This document shows, one piece after another, positions 25,293 to 38,397 of a stretch of 64,000 nt of DNA (the first letter of the stretch is position 1; each line of letters begins with the position of its first letter). The translations under genes and the position numbers were made by a program. Under the pieces are notes generated by a model, which was not told the DNA's origin, did no database searches, and saw only the letters and a list, made by a program, of their open reading frames with translations. Source of the stretch: Hippasteria phrygiana (taxonomy: Eukaryota > Echinodermata > Asteroidea > Valvatida > Goniasteridae); assembly GCA_037893225.1 (NCBI GenBank), contig JAZGUH010000489.1, forward strand, positions 947,656 through 1,011,655. The letters are read 5' to 3'.

Positions 25293-28200
25293 TAAGCTAC
25301 CCATACGTGTGAAAATTACTGGATTTGGTCAATATCCCGTTCAAATATGAACAGGGAAAGGAGGGGCGTTCATCTGAAAATGTGGCAAACGTTAAGCAGT
25401 CACAATGCAGTAAAAGGAAGAACGCACACAGAGTTCACAGGAAGAAATTTGTTCCGAGGTTTGAATTTTCTCGAAGAGTTCTCACGCTGTGAAGCTGGCG
25501 ATGGTCTCAAATTGTTGCGCTAGATCTAGGCTACCCATATGTGTGAAAATTACTGGATTTGGTCAATATCCCATTCAATTATGAACAGGGAAAGGAGGGG
25601 CGTTCATCTGAAAATGTGGCAAACGTTAAGCAGTCACAATGCAGTAAACGGGAGAACGCACACATAGTTCACGGTAAGAAATTTGTTGCGAGGTTTGAAT
25701 TTTCTCGAAGAGTTCTAACGCTGTGAAGCTGGCGATGGTCTCAAATTGTTGCGCTAGATCTAAGCTACCCATACGTGTGAAAATTACTGGATTTGGTCAA
25801 TATCCCATTCAATTATGAACAGGGAAAGGAGGGGCGTTCATCTGAAAATGTGGCAAACGTTAAGCAGTCACAATGCAGTAAACGGAAGAACGCACACAGA
25901 GTTCACAGAAGTAAATTTGTTGCGAGGTTTGAATTTTCTCGAAGAGTTCTAACGCTGTGAAGCTGGCGATGGTCCGAAATTGTTGCGCTATATCTAAGCT
26001 ACCCATACGTGTAAACATTACTGGATTTGGTCAATATACCATTCAATTATGAACAGGGAAAGGAGGGGCGTTCATCTGAACATTTGGCAAACGTTAAGCA
26101 GTCACAATGCAGTAAACGGGAGAACGCACACAGAGTTCATTGGAAAAAACATTTTTCGAGGTTTGAATTTTCTCGAAGAGTTCTCACGCTATGAAGCTGG
26201 CGATGGTCTCAAATTGTTGCGCTAGATCTAAGCTACTCATACGTGTGAAAATTACTGGATTTGGTCAATATCCCATTCAATTATGAACAGGGAAAGGAGG
26301 GGCGTTCATCTGAAAATGTGGCAAACGTTAAGCAGTCACAATGCAGTAAACGGGAGAACGCACACATAGTTCACGGTAAGAAATTTGTTGCGAGGTTTGA
26401 ATTTTCTCGAAGAGTTCTCACGCTGTGAAGCTGGCGATGGTCTCAAATTGTTGCGCTAGATCTAGGCTACCCATATGTGTGAAAATTACTGGATTTGGTC
26501 AATATCCCATTCAATTATGAACAGGGAAAGGAGGGGCGTTCATCTAAAAATGTGGCAAACGTTAAGCAGTCACAATGCAGTAAACGGGAGAACGCACACA
26601 TAGTTCACGGTAAGAAATTTGTTGCGAGGTTTGAATTTTCTCGAAGAGTTCTAACGCTGTGAAGCTGGCGATGGTCTCAAATTGTTGCGCTAGATCTAAG
26701 CTACCCATACGTGTGAAAATTACTGGATTTGGTCAATATCCCATTCAATTATGAACAGGGAAAGGAGGGGCGTTCATCTGAAAATGTGGCAAACGTTAAG
26801 CAGTCACAATGCAGTAAACGGAAGAACGCACACAGAGTTCACAGAAGTAAATTTTTTGCGAGGTTTGAATTTTCTCGAAGAGTTCTAACGCTGTGAAGCT
26901 GGCGATGGTCTGAAATTGTTGCGCTATATCTGAGCTACCCATACGTGTAAACATTACTGGATTTGGTCAATATACCATTCAATTATGAACAGGGAAAGGA
27001 GGGGCGTTCATCTGAACATTTGGCAAACGTTAAGCAGTCACAATGCAGTAAACGGGAGAACGCACACAGAGTTCACGGAAAGAAATTTGTTGCGAGGTTT
27101 GAATTTTCTCGAAGAGTTCTAACGCTGTGAAGCTGCCGATGGTCTCAAATTGTTGCGCTATATCTAAGCTACCCATACGTGTAAACATTACTGGATTTGG
27201 TCAATATACCATTCAATTATGAACAGGGAAAGGAGGGGCGTTCATCTGAACATTTGGCAAACGTTAAGCAGTCACAATGCAGTAAACGGGAGAACGCACA
27301 CAGAGTTCACAGGAAGAAATTTGTTGCGAGGTTTGAATTTTCTCAAAGAGTTCTCACGCTATGAAGCTGGCGATGGTCTCAAATTGTTGCGCTAGATCTA
27401 AGCTACCCATACGTGTGAAAATTACTGGATTTGGTCAATATCCCGTTCAAATATGAACAGGGAAAGGAGGGGCGTTCATCTGAAAATTTGGCAAACGTTA
27501 AGCAGTCACAATGCAGTAAACGGGAGAACGCACACAGAGTTCACGGGAAGAAATTTGTCGCGAGGTTTGAATTTTCTCGAAGAGTTCTCACGCTATAAAG
27601 CTGGCGATGGTCTCAAATTGTTGCGCTAGATCTAAGCTACCGATACGTGTGAAAATTACTGGATTTGGTCAATATCCCATTCAATTATGAACAGGGAAAG
27701 GAGGGGCGTTCATCTGAAAATGTGGCAAACGTTAAGCAGTCACAATGCAGTAAACGGGAGAACGCACACATAGTTCACGGTAAGAAATTTGTTGCGAGGT
27801 TTGAATTTTCTCGAAGAGTTCTAACGCTGTGAAGCTGGCGATGGTCTGAAATTGTTGCGCTAGATCTAAGCTACCCATACGTGTGAAAATTACTGGATTT
27901 GGTCAATATCCCATTCAATTATGAACAGGGAAAGGAGGGGCGTTCATCTGAAAATGTGGCAAACGTTAAGCAGTCACAATGCAGTAAACGGAAGAACGCA
28001 CACAGAGTTCACAGAAGTAAATTTGTTGCGAGGTTTGAATTTTCTCGAAGAGTTCTAACGCTGTGAAGCTGGCGATGGTCCGAAATTGTTGCGCTTATAT
28101 CTAAGCTACCCATACGTGTAAACATTACTGGATTTGGTCAATATACCATTCAATTATGAACAGGGAAAGGAGGGGCGTTCATCTGAACATTTGGCAAACG

Positions 28201-28803
28201 TTAAGCAGTCACAATGCAGTAAACGGGAGAACGCACACAGAGTTCATTGGAAAAAACATTTTTCGAGGTTTGAATTTTCTCGAAGAGTTCTCACGATATA
28301 AAGCTGGCGATGGTCTCAAATTGTTGCGCTAGATCTAAGCTACTCATACGTGTGAAAATTACTGGATTTGGTCAATATCCCATTCAATTATGAACAGGGA
28401 AAGGAGGGGCGTTCATCTGAAAATGTGGCAAACGTTAAGCAGTCACAATGCAGTAAACGGGAGAACGCACACATAGTTCACGGTAAGAAATTTGTTGCGA
28501 GGTTTGAATTTTCTCGAAGAGTTCTCACGCTGTGAAGCTGGCGATGGTCTCAAATTGTTGCGCTAGATCTAGGCTACCCATATGTGTGAAAATTACTGGA
28601 TTTGGTCAATATCCCATTCAATTATGAACAGGGAAAGGAGGGGCGTTCATCTGAAAATGTGGCAAACGTTAAGCAGTCACAATGCAGTAAACGGAAGAAC
28701 GCACACAGAGTTCACAGAAGTAAATTTGTTGCGAGGTTTGAATTTTCTCGAAGAGTTCTCACGCCATGAAGCTGGCGATGGTCTCAAATTGTTGCGCTAG
28801 ATC
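25293..28803. repeat. 15-mer deletion derivative of the 18-mer (3511 bp)
   Basis: Order P,T,S,L,T,T,S,A/K,A,P,R/T,S,L,T,T/S/A. It follows the 18-mer copy until two collapses. The monomer at 27633 has the accgat head of R (23420) and the second half of G/T (23654), a loss of one monomer. The monomer at 28570 joins an aggct T head, an S middle (agaagtaaattt) and an A tail (cacgccatgaag), a loss of two. The extra T in gcgcttata (28095) is inherited from the copy at 24116. Confidence 0.85.
28095..28096 (+). other. Single T insertion, cgcttatat (duplicate)
   Basis: Same extra T as at 24116, 3979 bp downstream (17 monomers plus one base), in the S monomer starting at 27867. The distance is 17 rather than 18 monomers because of the one-monomer collapse at 27633. 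Confidence 0.92.
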
Positions 28804-30207
28804 TAAGCTACCCATACGTGTGAAAATTACTGGATTTGGTCAATATCCCGTTCAAATATGAACAGGGAAAGGAGGGGCGTTCATCTGAAAATGTGGCAAA
28901 CGTTAAGCAGTCACAATGCAGTAAAAGGAAGAACGCACACAGAGTTCACAGGAAGAAATTTGTTCCGAGGTTTGAATTTTCTCGAAGAGTTCTCACGCTG
29001 TGAAGCTGGCGATGGTCTCAAATTGTTGCGCTAGATCTAGGCTACCCATATGTGTGAAAATTACTGGATTTGGTCAATATCCCATTCAATTATGAACAGG
29101 GAAAGGAGGGGCGTTCATCTGAAAATGTGGCAAACGTTAAGCAGTCACAATGCAGTAAACGGGAGAACGCACACATAGTTCACGGTAAGAAATTTGTTGC
29201 GAGGTTTGAATTTTCTCGAAGAGTTCTAACGCTGTGAAGCTGGCGATGGTCTCAAATTGTTGCGCTAGATCTAAGCTACCCATACGTGTGAAAATTACTG
29301 GATTTGGTCAATATCCCATTCAATTATGAACAGGGAAAGGAGGGGCGTTCATCTGAAAATGTGGCAAACGTTAAGCAGTCACAATGCAGTAAACGGGAGA
29401 ACGCACACAGAGTTTACAGAAGTAAATTTGTTGCGAGGTTTGAATTTTCTCGAAGAGTTCTAACGCTGTGAAGCTGGCGATGGTCTGAAATTGTTGCGCT
29501 ATATCTAAGCTACCCATACGTGTAAACATTACTGGATTTGGTCAATATACCATTCAATTATGAACAGGGAAAGGAGGGGCGTTCATCTGAACATTTGGCA
29601 AACGTTAAGCAGTCACAATGCAGTAAACGGGAGAACGCACACAGAGTTCACAGGAAGAAATTTGTTGCGAGGTTTGAATTTTCTCGAAGAGTTCTAACGC
29701 TATGAAGCTGGCGATGGTCTCAAATTGTTGCGCTAGATCTAAGCTACCCATACGTGTGAAAATTACTGGATTTGGTCAATATCCCGTTCAAATATGAACA
29801 GGGAAAGGAGGGGCGTTCATCTGAAAATGTGGCAAACGTTAAGCAGTCACAATGCAGTAAACGGAAGAACGCACACAGAGTTCACGGGAAGAAATTTGTT
29901 GCGAGGTTTGAATTTTCTCGAAGAGTTCTAACGCTGTGAAGCTGCCGATGGTCTGAAATTGTTGCGCTATATCTAAGCTACCCATACGTGTACAAATTAC
30001 TGGATTTGGTCAATATCCCATTCAAATATGAACAGGGAAAGGAGGGGCGTTCATCTGAAAATTTGGCAAACGTTAAGCAGTCACAATGCAGTAAACGGGA
30101 GAACGCACACAGAGTTCACAGGAAGAAATTTGTTGCGAGGTTTGAATTTTCTCAAAGAGTTCTCACGCTATGAAGCTGGCGATGGTCTCAAATTGTTGCG
30201 CTAGATC
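28804..30207. repeat. Mixed block P,T,S,A,P/K,Q
   Basis: The first two monomers (28804 P with gtaaaaggaag, 29038 T with aggct start) begin a third copy of the 18-mer order, which breaks down in the S at 29272 (agtttacagaag, ctgaaattg). Then come A (29506), a P head with taacgctgtg and gccgat (29740), and the first Q monomer (29974, head gtgtacaaatt, cccattcaaata) with ctcaaag. Later Q monomers at 40271, 42612 and 53844 have ctcgaag, so this one is a mosaic. Confidence 0.78.
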
Positions 30208-33200
30208 TAAGCTACCCATACGTGTGAAAATTACTGGATTTGGTCAATATCCCATTCAATTATGAACAGGGAAAGGAGGGGCGTTCATCTGAAAATGTGG
30301 CAAACGTTAAGCAGTCACAATGCAGTAAACGGAAGAACGCACACAGAGTTCACAGAAGTAAATTTGTTGCGAGGTTTGAATTTTCTCGAAGAGTTCTAAC
30401 GCTGTGAAGCTGGCGATGGTCCGAAATTGTTGCGCTATATCTAAGCTACCCATACGTGTAAACATTACTGGATTTGGTCAATATACCATTCAATTATGAA
30501 CAGGGAAAGGAGGGGCGTTCATCTGAACATTTGGCAAACGTTAAGCAGTCACAATGCAGTAAACGGGAGAACGCACACAGAGTTCATTGGAAAAAACATT
30601 TTTCGAGGTTTGAATTTTCTCGAAGAGTTCTCACGATATAAAGCTGGCGATGGTCTCAAATTGTTGCGCTAGATCTAAGCTACTCATACGTGTGAAAATT
30701 ACTGGATTTGGTCAATATCCCATTCAATTATGAACAGGGAAAGGAGGGGCGTTCATCTGAAAATGTGGCAAACGTTAAGCAGTCACAATGCAGTAAACGG
30801 GAGAACGCACACATAGTTCACGGTAAGAAATTTTTTGCGAGGTTTGAATTTTCTCGAAGAGTTCTCACGCTGTGAAGCTGGCGATGGTCTCAAATTGTTG
30901 CGCTAGATCTAGGCTACCCATATGTGTGAAAATTACTGGATTTGGTCAATATCCCATTCAATTATGAACAGGGAAAGGAGGGGCGTTCATCTGAAAATGT
31001 GGCAAACGTTAAGCAGTCACAATGCAGTAAACGGGAGAACGCACACATAGTTCACGGTAAGAAATTTGTTGCGAGGTTTGAATTTTCTCGAAGAGTTCTA
31101 ACGCTGTGAAGCTGGCGATGGTCTCAAATTGTTGCGCTAGATCTAAGCTACCCATACGTGTGAAAATTACTGGATTTGGTCAATATCCCATTCAATTATG
31201 AACAGGGAAAGGAGGGGCGTTCATCTGAAAATGTGGCAAACGTTAAGCAGTCACAATGCAGTAAACGGAAGAACGCACACAGAGTTCACAGAAGTAAATT
31301 TGTTGCGAGGTTTGAATTTTCTCGAAGAGTTCTAACGCTGTGAAGCTGGCGATGGTCCGAAATTGTTGCGCTATATCTAAGCTACCCATACGTGTAAACA
31401 TTACTGGATTTGGTCAATATACCATTCAATTATGAACAGGGAAAGGAGGGGCGTTCATCTGAACATTTGGCAAACGTTAAGCAGTCACAATGCAGTAAAC
31501 GGGAGAACGCACACAGAGTTCATTGGAAAAAACATTTTTCGAGGTTTGAATTTTCTCGAAGAGTTCTCACGATATAAAGCTGGCGATGGTCTCAAATTGT
31601 TGCGCTAGATCTAAGCTACTCATACGTGTGAAAATTACTGGATTTGGTCAATATCCCATTCAATTATGAACAGGGAAAGGAGGGGCGTTCATCTGAAAAT
31701 GTGGCAAACGTTAAGCAGTCACAATGCAGTAAACGGGAGAACGCACACATAGTTCACGGTAAGAAATTTGTTGCGAGGTTTGAATTTTCTCGAAGAGTTC
31801 TCACGCTGTGAAGCTGGCGATGGTCTCAAATTGTTGCGCTAGATCTAGGCTACCCATATGTGTGAAAATTACTGGATTTGGTCAATATCCCATTCAATTA
31901 TGAACAGGGAAAGGAGGGGCGTTCATCTGAAAATGTGGCAAACGTTAAGCAGTCACAATGCAGTAAACGGGAGAACGCACACATAGTTCACGGTAAGAAA
32001 TTTGTTGCGAGGTTTGAATTTTCTCGAAGAGTTCTAACGCTGTGAAGCTGGCGATGGTCTCAAATTGTTGCGCTAGATCTAAGCTACCCATACGTGTGAA
32101 AATTACTGGATTTGGTCAATATCCCATTCAATTATGAACAGGGAAAGGAGGGGCGTTCATCTGAAAATGTGGCAAACGTTAAGCAGTCACAATGCAGTAA
32201 ACGGAAGAACGCACACAGAGTTCACAGAAGTAAATTTGTTGCGAGGTTTGAATTTTCTCGAAGAGTTCTAACGCTGTGAAGCTGGCGATGGTCTGAAATT
32301 GTTGCGCTATATCTGAGCTACCCATACGTGTAAACATTACTGGATTTGGTCAATATACCATTCAATTATGAACAGGGAAAGGAGGGGCGTTCATCTGAAC
32401 ATTTGGCAAACGTTAAGCAGTCACAATGCAGTAAACGGGAGAACGCACACAGAGTTCACAGGAAGAAATTTGTTGCGAGGTTTGAATTTTCTCGAAGAGT
32501 TCTCACGCTATGAAGCTGGCGATGGTCTCAAATTGTTGCGCTAGATCTAAGCTACCCATACGTGTGAAAATTACTGGATTTGGTCAATATCCCGTTCAAA
32601 TATGAACAGGGAAAGGAGGGGCGTTCATCTGAAAATGTGGCAAACGTTAAGCAGTCACAATGCAGTAAAAGGAAGAACGCACACAGAGTTCACAGGAAGA
32701 AATTTGTTCCGAGGTTTGAATTTTCTCGAAGAGTTCTCACGCTGTGAAGCTGGCGATGGTCTCAAATTGTTGCGCTAGATCTAGGCTACCCATATGTGTG
32801 AAAATTACTGGATTTGGTCAATATCCCATTCAATTATGAACAGGGAAAGGAGGGGCGTTCATCTGAAAATGTGGCAAACGTTAAGCAGTCACAATGCAGT
32901 AAACGGGAGAACGCACACATAGTTCACGGTAAGAAATTTGTTGCGAGGTTTGAATTTTCTCGAAGAGTTCTAACGCTGTGAAGCTGGCGATGGTCTCAAA
33001 TTGTTGCGCTAGATCTAAGCTACCCATACGTGTGAAAATTACTGGATTTGGTCAATATCCCATTAAATTATGAACAGGGAAAGGAGGGGCGTTCATCTGA
33101 AAATTTGGCAAACGTTAAGCAGTCACAATGCAGTAAACGGAAGAACGCACACAGAGTTCACGGAAAGAAATTTGTTGCGAGGTTTGAATTTTCTCGAAGA

Positions 33201-36200
33201 GTTCTAACGCTGTGAAGCTGCCGATGGTCTCAAATTGTTGCGCTATATCTAAGCTACCCATACGTGTAAACATTACTGGATTTGGTCAATATACCATTCA
33301 ATTATGAACAGGGAAAGGAGGGGCGTTCATCTGAACATTTGGCAAACGTTAAGCAGTCACAATGCAGTAAACGGGAGAACGCACACAGAGTTCACAGGAA
33401 GAAATTTGTTGCGAGGTTTGAATTTTCTCAAAGAGTTCTCACGCTATGAAGCTGGCGATGGTCTCAAATTGTTGCGCTAGATCTAAGCTACCCATACGTG
33501 TGAAAATTACTGGATTTGGTCAATATCCCGTTCAAATATGAACAGGGAAAGGAGGGGCGTTCATCTGAAAATTTGGCAAACGTTAAGCAGTCACAATGCA
33601 GTAAACGGGAGAACGCACACAGAGTTCACGGGAAGAAATTTGTCGCGAGGTTTGAATTTTCTCGAAGAGTTCTCACGCTATAAAGCTGGCGATGGTCTCA
33701 AATTGTTGCGCTAGATCTAAGCTACTCATACGTGTGAAAATTACTGGATTTGGTCAATATCCCATTCAATTATGAACAGGGAAAGGAGGGGCGTTCATCT
33801 GAAAATGTGGCAAACGTTAAGCAGTCACAATGCAGTAAACGGAAGAACGCACACAGAGTTCACAGGAAGAAATTTGTTCCGAGGTTTGAATTTTCTCGAA
33901 GAGTTCTCACGCTGTGAAGCTGGCGATGGTCTCAAATTGTTGCGCTAGATCTAAGCTACCCATACGTGTGAACATTACTGGATTTGGTCAATATCCCATT
34001 CAATTATGAACAGGGAAAGGAGGGTCGTTCATCTGAAAATGTGGCAAACGTTAAGCAGTCACAATGCAGTAAACGGGAGAACGCACACAGAGTTCACGGG
34101 AAGAAATTTGTTGCGAGGTTTGAATTTTCTCGAAGAGTTCTAACGCTGTGAAGCTGGCGATGGTCTCAAATTGTTGCGCTACATCTAAGCTACCCATACG
34201 TGTGAACATTACTGGATTTGGTCAATATCCCATTCAATTATGAACAGGGAAAGGAGGGTCGTTCATCTGAAAATGTGGCAAACGTTAAGCAGTCACAATG
34301 CAGTAAACGGGAGAACGCACACAGAGTTCACGGAAAGAAATTTGTTGCGAGGTTTGAATTTTCTCGAAGAGTTCTAACGCTGTGAAGCTGCCGATGGTCT
34401 CAAATTGTTGCGCTATATCTAAGCTACCCATACGTGTAAACATTACTGGATTTGGTCAATATACCATTCAATTATGAACAGGGAAAGGAGGGGCGTTCAT
34501 CTGAACATTTGGCAAACGTTAAGCAGTCACAATGCAGTAAACGGGAGAACGCACACAGAGTTCACAGGAAGAAATTTGTTGCGAGGTTTGAATTTTCTCA
34601 AAGAGTTCTCACGCTATGAAGCTGGCGATGGTCTCAAATTGTTGCGCTAGATCTAAGCTACCCATACGTGTGAAAATTACTGGATTTGGTCAATATCCCG
34701 TTCAAATATGAACAGGGAAAGGAGGGGCGTTCATCTGAAAATTTGGCAAACGTTAAGCAGTCACAATGCAGTAAACGGAAGAACGCACACAGAGTTCACA
34801 GGAAGAAATTTGTTCCGAGGTTTGAATTTTCTCGAAGAGTTCTCACGCTGTGAAGCTGGCGATGGTCTCAAATTGTTGCGCTAGATCTAAGCTACCCATA
34901 CGTGTGAACATTACTGGATTTGGTCAATATCCCATTCAATTATGAACAGGGAAAGGAGGGTCGTTCATCTGAAAATGTGGCAAACGTTAAGCAGTCACAA
35001 TGCAGTAAACGGGAGAACGCACACAGAGTTCACGGGAAGAAATTTGTTGCGAGGTTTGAATTTTCTCGAAGAGTTCTAACGCTGTGAAGCTGGCGATGGT
35101 CTCAAATTGTTGCGCTACATCTAAGCTACCCATACGTGTGAACATTACTGGATTTGGTCAATATCCCATTCAATTATGAACAGGGAAAGGAGGGTCGTTC
35201 ATCTGAAAATGTGGCAAACGTTAAGCAGTCACAATGCAGTAAACGGGAGAACGCACACAGAGTTCACGGGAAGAAATTTGTTGCGAGGTTTGAATTTTCT
35301 CGAAGAGTTCTAACGCTGTGAAGCTGGCGATGGTCTGAAATTGTTGCGCTATATCTAAGCTACCCATACGTGTAAAAATTACTGGATTTGGTCAATATCC
35401 CATTAAATTATGAACAGGGAAAGGAGGGGCGTTCATCTGAAAATTTGGCAAACGTTAAGCAGTCACAATGCAGTAAACGGAAGAACGCACACAGAGTTCA
35501 CGGAAAGAAATTTGTTGCGAGGTTTGAATTTTCTCGAAGAGTTCTCACGCTATGAAGCTGGCGATGGTCTCAAATTGTTGCGCTAGATCTAAGCTACCCA
35601 TACGTGTGAAAATTACTGGATTTGGTCAATATCCCGTTCAAATATGAACAGGGAAAGGAGGGGCGTTCATCTGAAAATGTGGCAAACGTTAAGCAGTCAC
35701 AATGCAGTAAACGGAAGAACGCACACAGAGTTCACAGGAAGAAATTTGTTCCGAGGTTTGAATTTTCTCGAAGAGTTCTCACGCTGTGAAGCTGGCGATG
35801 GTCTCAAATTGTTGCGCTAGATCTAAGCTACCCATACGTGTGAACATTACTGGATTTGGTCAATATCCCATTCAATTATGAACAGGGAAAGGAGGGTCGT
35901 TCATCTGAAAATGTGGCAAACGTTAAGCAGTCACAATGCAGTAAACGGGAGAACGCACACAGAGTTCACGGGAAGAAATTTGTTGCGAGGTTTGAATTTT
36001 CTCGAAGAGTTCTAACGCTGTGAAGCTGGCGATGGTCTCAAATTGTTGCGCTACATCTAAGCTACCCATACGTGTGAACATTACTGGATTTGGTCAATAT
36101 CCCATTCAATTATGAACAGGGAAAGGAGGGTCGTTCATCTGAAAATGTGGCAAACGTTAAGCAGTCACAATGCAGTAAACGGGAGAACGCACACAGAGTT

Positions 36201-37556
36201 CACGGGAAGAAATTTGTTGCGAGGTTTGAATTTTCTCGAAGAGTTCTAACGCTGTGAAGCTGGCGATGGTCTGAAATTGTTGCGCTATATCTAAGCTACC
36301 CATACGTGTAAAAATTACTGGATTTGGTCAATATCCCATTAAATTATGAACAGGGAAAGGAGGGGCGTTCATCTGAAAATTTGGCAAACGTTAAGCAGTC
36401 ACAATGCAGTAAACGGAAGAACGCACACAGAGTTCACGGAAAGAAATTTGTTGCGAGGTTTGAATTTTCTCGAAGAGTTCTCACGCTATGAAGCTGGCGA
36501 TGGTCTCAAATTGTTGCGCTAGATCTAAGCTACCCATACGTGTGAAAATTACTGGATTTGGTCAATATCCCGTTCAAATATGAACAGGGAAAGGAGGGGC
36601 GTTCATCTGAAAATGTGGCAAACGTTAAGCAGTCACAATGCAGTAAACGGGAGAACGCACACAGAGTTCACGGGAAGAAATTTGTCGCGAGGTTTGAATT
36701 TTCTCGAAGAGTTCTCACGCTATAAAGCTGGCGATGGTCTCAAATTGTTGCGCTAGATCTAAGCTACTCATACGTGTGAAAATTACTGGATTTGGTCAAT
36801 ATCCCATTCAATTATGAACAGGGAAAGGAGGGGCGTTCATCTGAAAATGTGGCAAACGTTAAGCAGTCACAATGCAGTAAACGGAAGAACGCACACAGAG
36901 TTCACAGGAAGAAATTTGTTCCGAGGTTTGAATTTTCTCGAAGAGTTCTCACGCTGTGAAGCTGGCGATGGTCTCAAATTGTTGCGCTAGATCTAAGCTA
37001 CCCATACGTGTGAACATTACTGGATTTGGTCAATATCCCATTCAAATATGAACAGGGAAAGGAGGGGCGTTCATCTGAAAATGTGGCAAACGTTAAGCAG
37101 TCACAATGCAGTAAACGGGAGAACGCACACATAGTTCACGGTAAGAAATTTGTTGCGAGGTTTGAATTTTCTCGAAGAGTTCTAACGCTGTGAAGCTGGC
37201 GATGGTCTCAAATTGTTGCGCTATATCTAAGCTACCCATACGTGTAAACATTACTGGATTTGGTCAATATACCATTCAATTATGAACAGGGAAAGGAGGG
37301 GCTTTCATCTGAACATTTGGCAAACGTTAAGCAGTCACAATGCAGTAAACGGGAGAACGCACACAGAGTTCATTGGAAAAAACATTTTTCGAGGTTTGAA
37401 TTTTCTCGAAGAGTTCTCACGCTATAAAGCTGGCGATGGTCTCAAATTGTTGCGCTAGATCTAAGCTACCGATACGTGTGAAAATTACTGGATTTGGTCA
37501 ATATCCCATTCAATTATGAACAGGGAAAGGAGGGGCGTTCATCTGAAAATGTGGCA
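30208..37556. repeat. Long-range segmental copy A (about 7.35 kb)
   Basis: This composite segment matches 56418-64000, first at an offset of 26210 bp, then 26444 bp after one extra monomer in the other copy. Order: S,L,T,T | S,L,T,T | S,A,P,T | K,A,P,F | B,B/K,A,P | B,B,K/A,P | B,B,K/A,P,F | T,L,R(start). Private marks shared by both copies include gggctttcatctg (37303 and 63747) and the same P/F mosaics in the same order. The left limit is sharp: the Q monomer at 29974 has no relation to the G/T at 56184. One difference seen is attttttgcg at 30831 versus atttgttgcg. Confidence 0.9.
34888..36759. repeat. 4-mer HOR B,B,K/A,P, two tandem copies (936 bp)
   Basis: Units start at 34888 and 35824. 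Two gtgtgaacatt/gagggtcg B monomers are followed by a K head with an A-type ctatgaag tail (35356, 36292), then P. The P of the first unit ends like F (gttcc), the second like a tcgc-type P. A related unit precedes them (33952-34887: B,B/K,A,P). The same 4-mer appears at 43314-44483 and in copy B near 61332-63203. Confidence 0.84.
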
Positions 37557-38397
37557 AACGTTAAGCAGTCACAATGCAGTAAACGGAAGAACGCACACAG
37601 AGTTCACAGGAAGAAGATTGTTCCGAGGTTTGAATTTTCTCGAAGAGTTCTCACGCTGTGAAGCTGGCGATGGTCTCAAATTGTTGCGCTAGATCTAAGC
37701 TACCCATACGTGTGAAAATTACTGGATTTGGTCAATATCCCATTCAATTATGAACAGGGAAAGGAGGGGCGTTTATCTGAAAATGTGGCAAACGTTAAGC
37801 AGTCACAATGCAGTAAACGGGAGAACGCACACATAGTTCACGGTAAGAAATTTGTTGCGAGGTTTGAATTTTCTCGAAGAGTTCTAACGCTGTGAAGCTG
37901 GCGATGGTCTGAAATTGTTGCGCTATATCTAAGCTACCCATACGTGTAAACATTACTGGATTTGGTCAATATACCATTCAATTATGAACAGGGAAAGGAG
38001 GGGCGTTCATCTGAACATTTGGCAAACGTTAAGCAGTCACAATGCAGTAAACGGGAGAACGCACACAGAGTTCACAGGAAGAAATTTGTTGCGAGGTTTG
38101 AATTTTCTCGAAGAGTTCTCACGCTATGAAGCTGGCGATGGTCTCAAATTGTTGCGCTAGATCTAAGCTACCCATACGTGTGAAAATTACTGGATTTGGT
38201 CAATATCCCGTTCAAATATGAACAGGGAAAGGAGGGGCGTTCATCTGAAAATGTGGCAAACGTTAAGCAGTCACAATGCAGTAAACGGAAGAACGCACAC
38301 AGAGTTCACGGGAAGAAATTTGTCGCGAGGTTTGAATTTTCTCGAAGAGTTCTCACGCTATAAAGCTGGCGATGGTCTCAAATTGTTGCGCTAGATC
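37557..38397. repeat. R (end), G/T, A, P linker monomers
   Basis: This stretch holds the rest of the R monomer starting at 37462, G/T (37696, ctgaaattg ending), A (37930) and P (38164, tcgc type, ctataaag). It is the part of the composite block whose partner would lie past the right edge of the window. The P ends in a private gatctacgctactcat. Confidence 0.8.

Noticed and set aside
28582..28800. 72-codon open frame, the longest in the window, and related ones at 10329-10532, 11760-11942, 15020-15226 and 54132-54314
   Set aside because: They arise from local mosaicism or from poly-G length shifts. They are satellite sequence in another frame and have no family resemblance.
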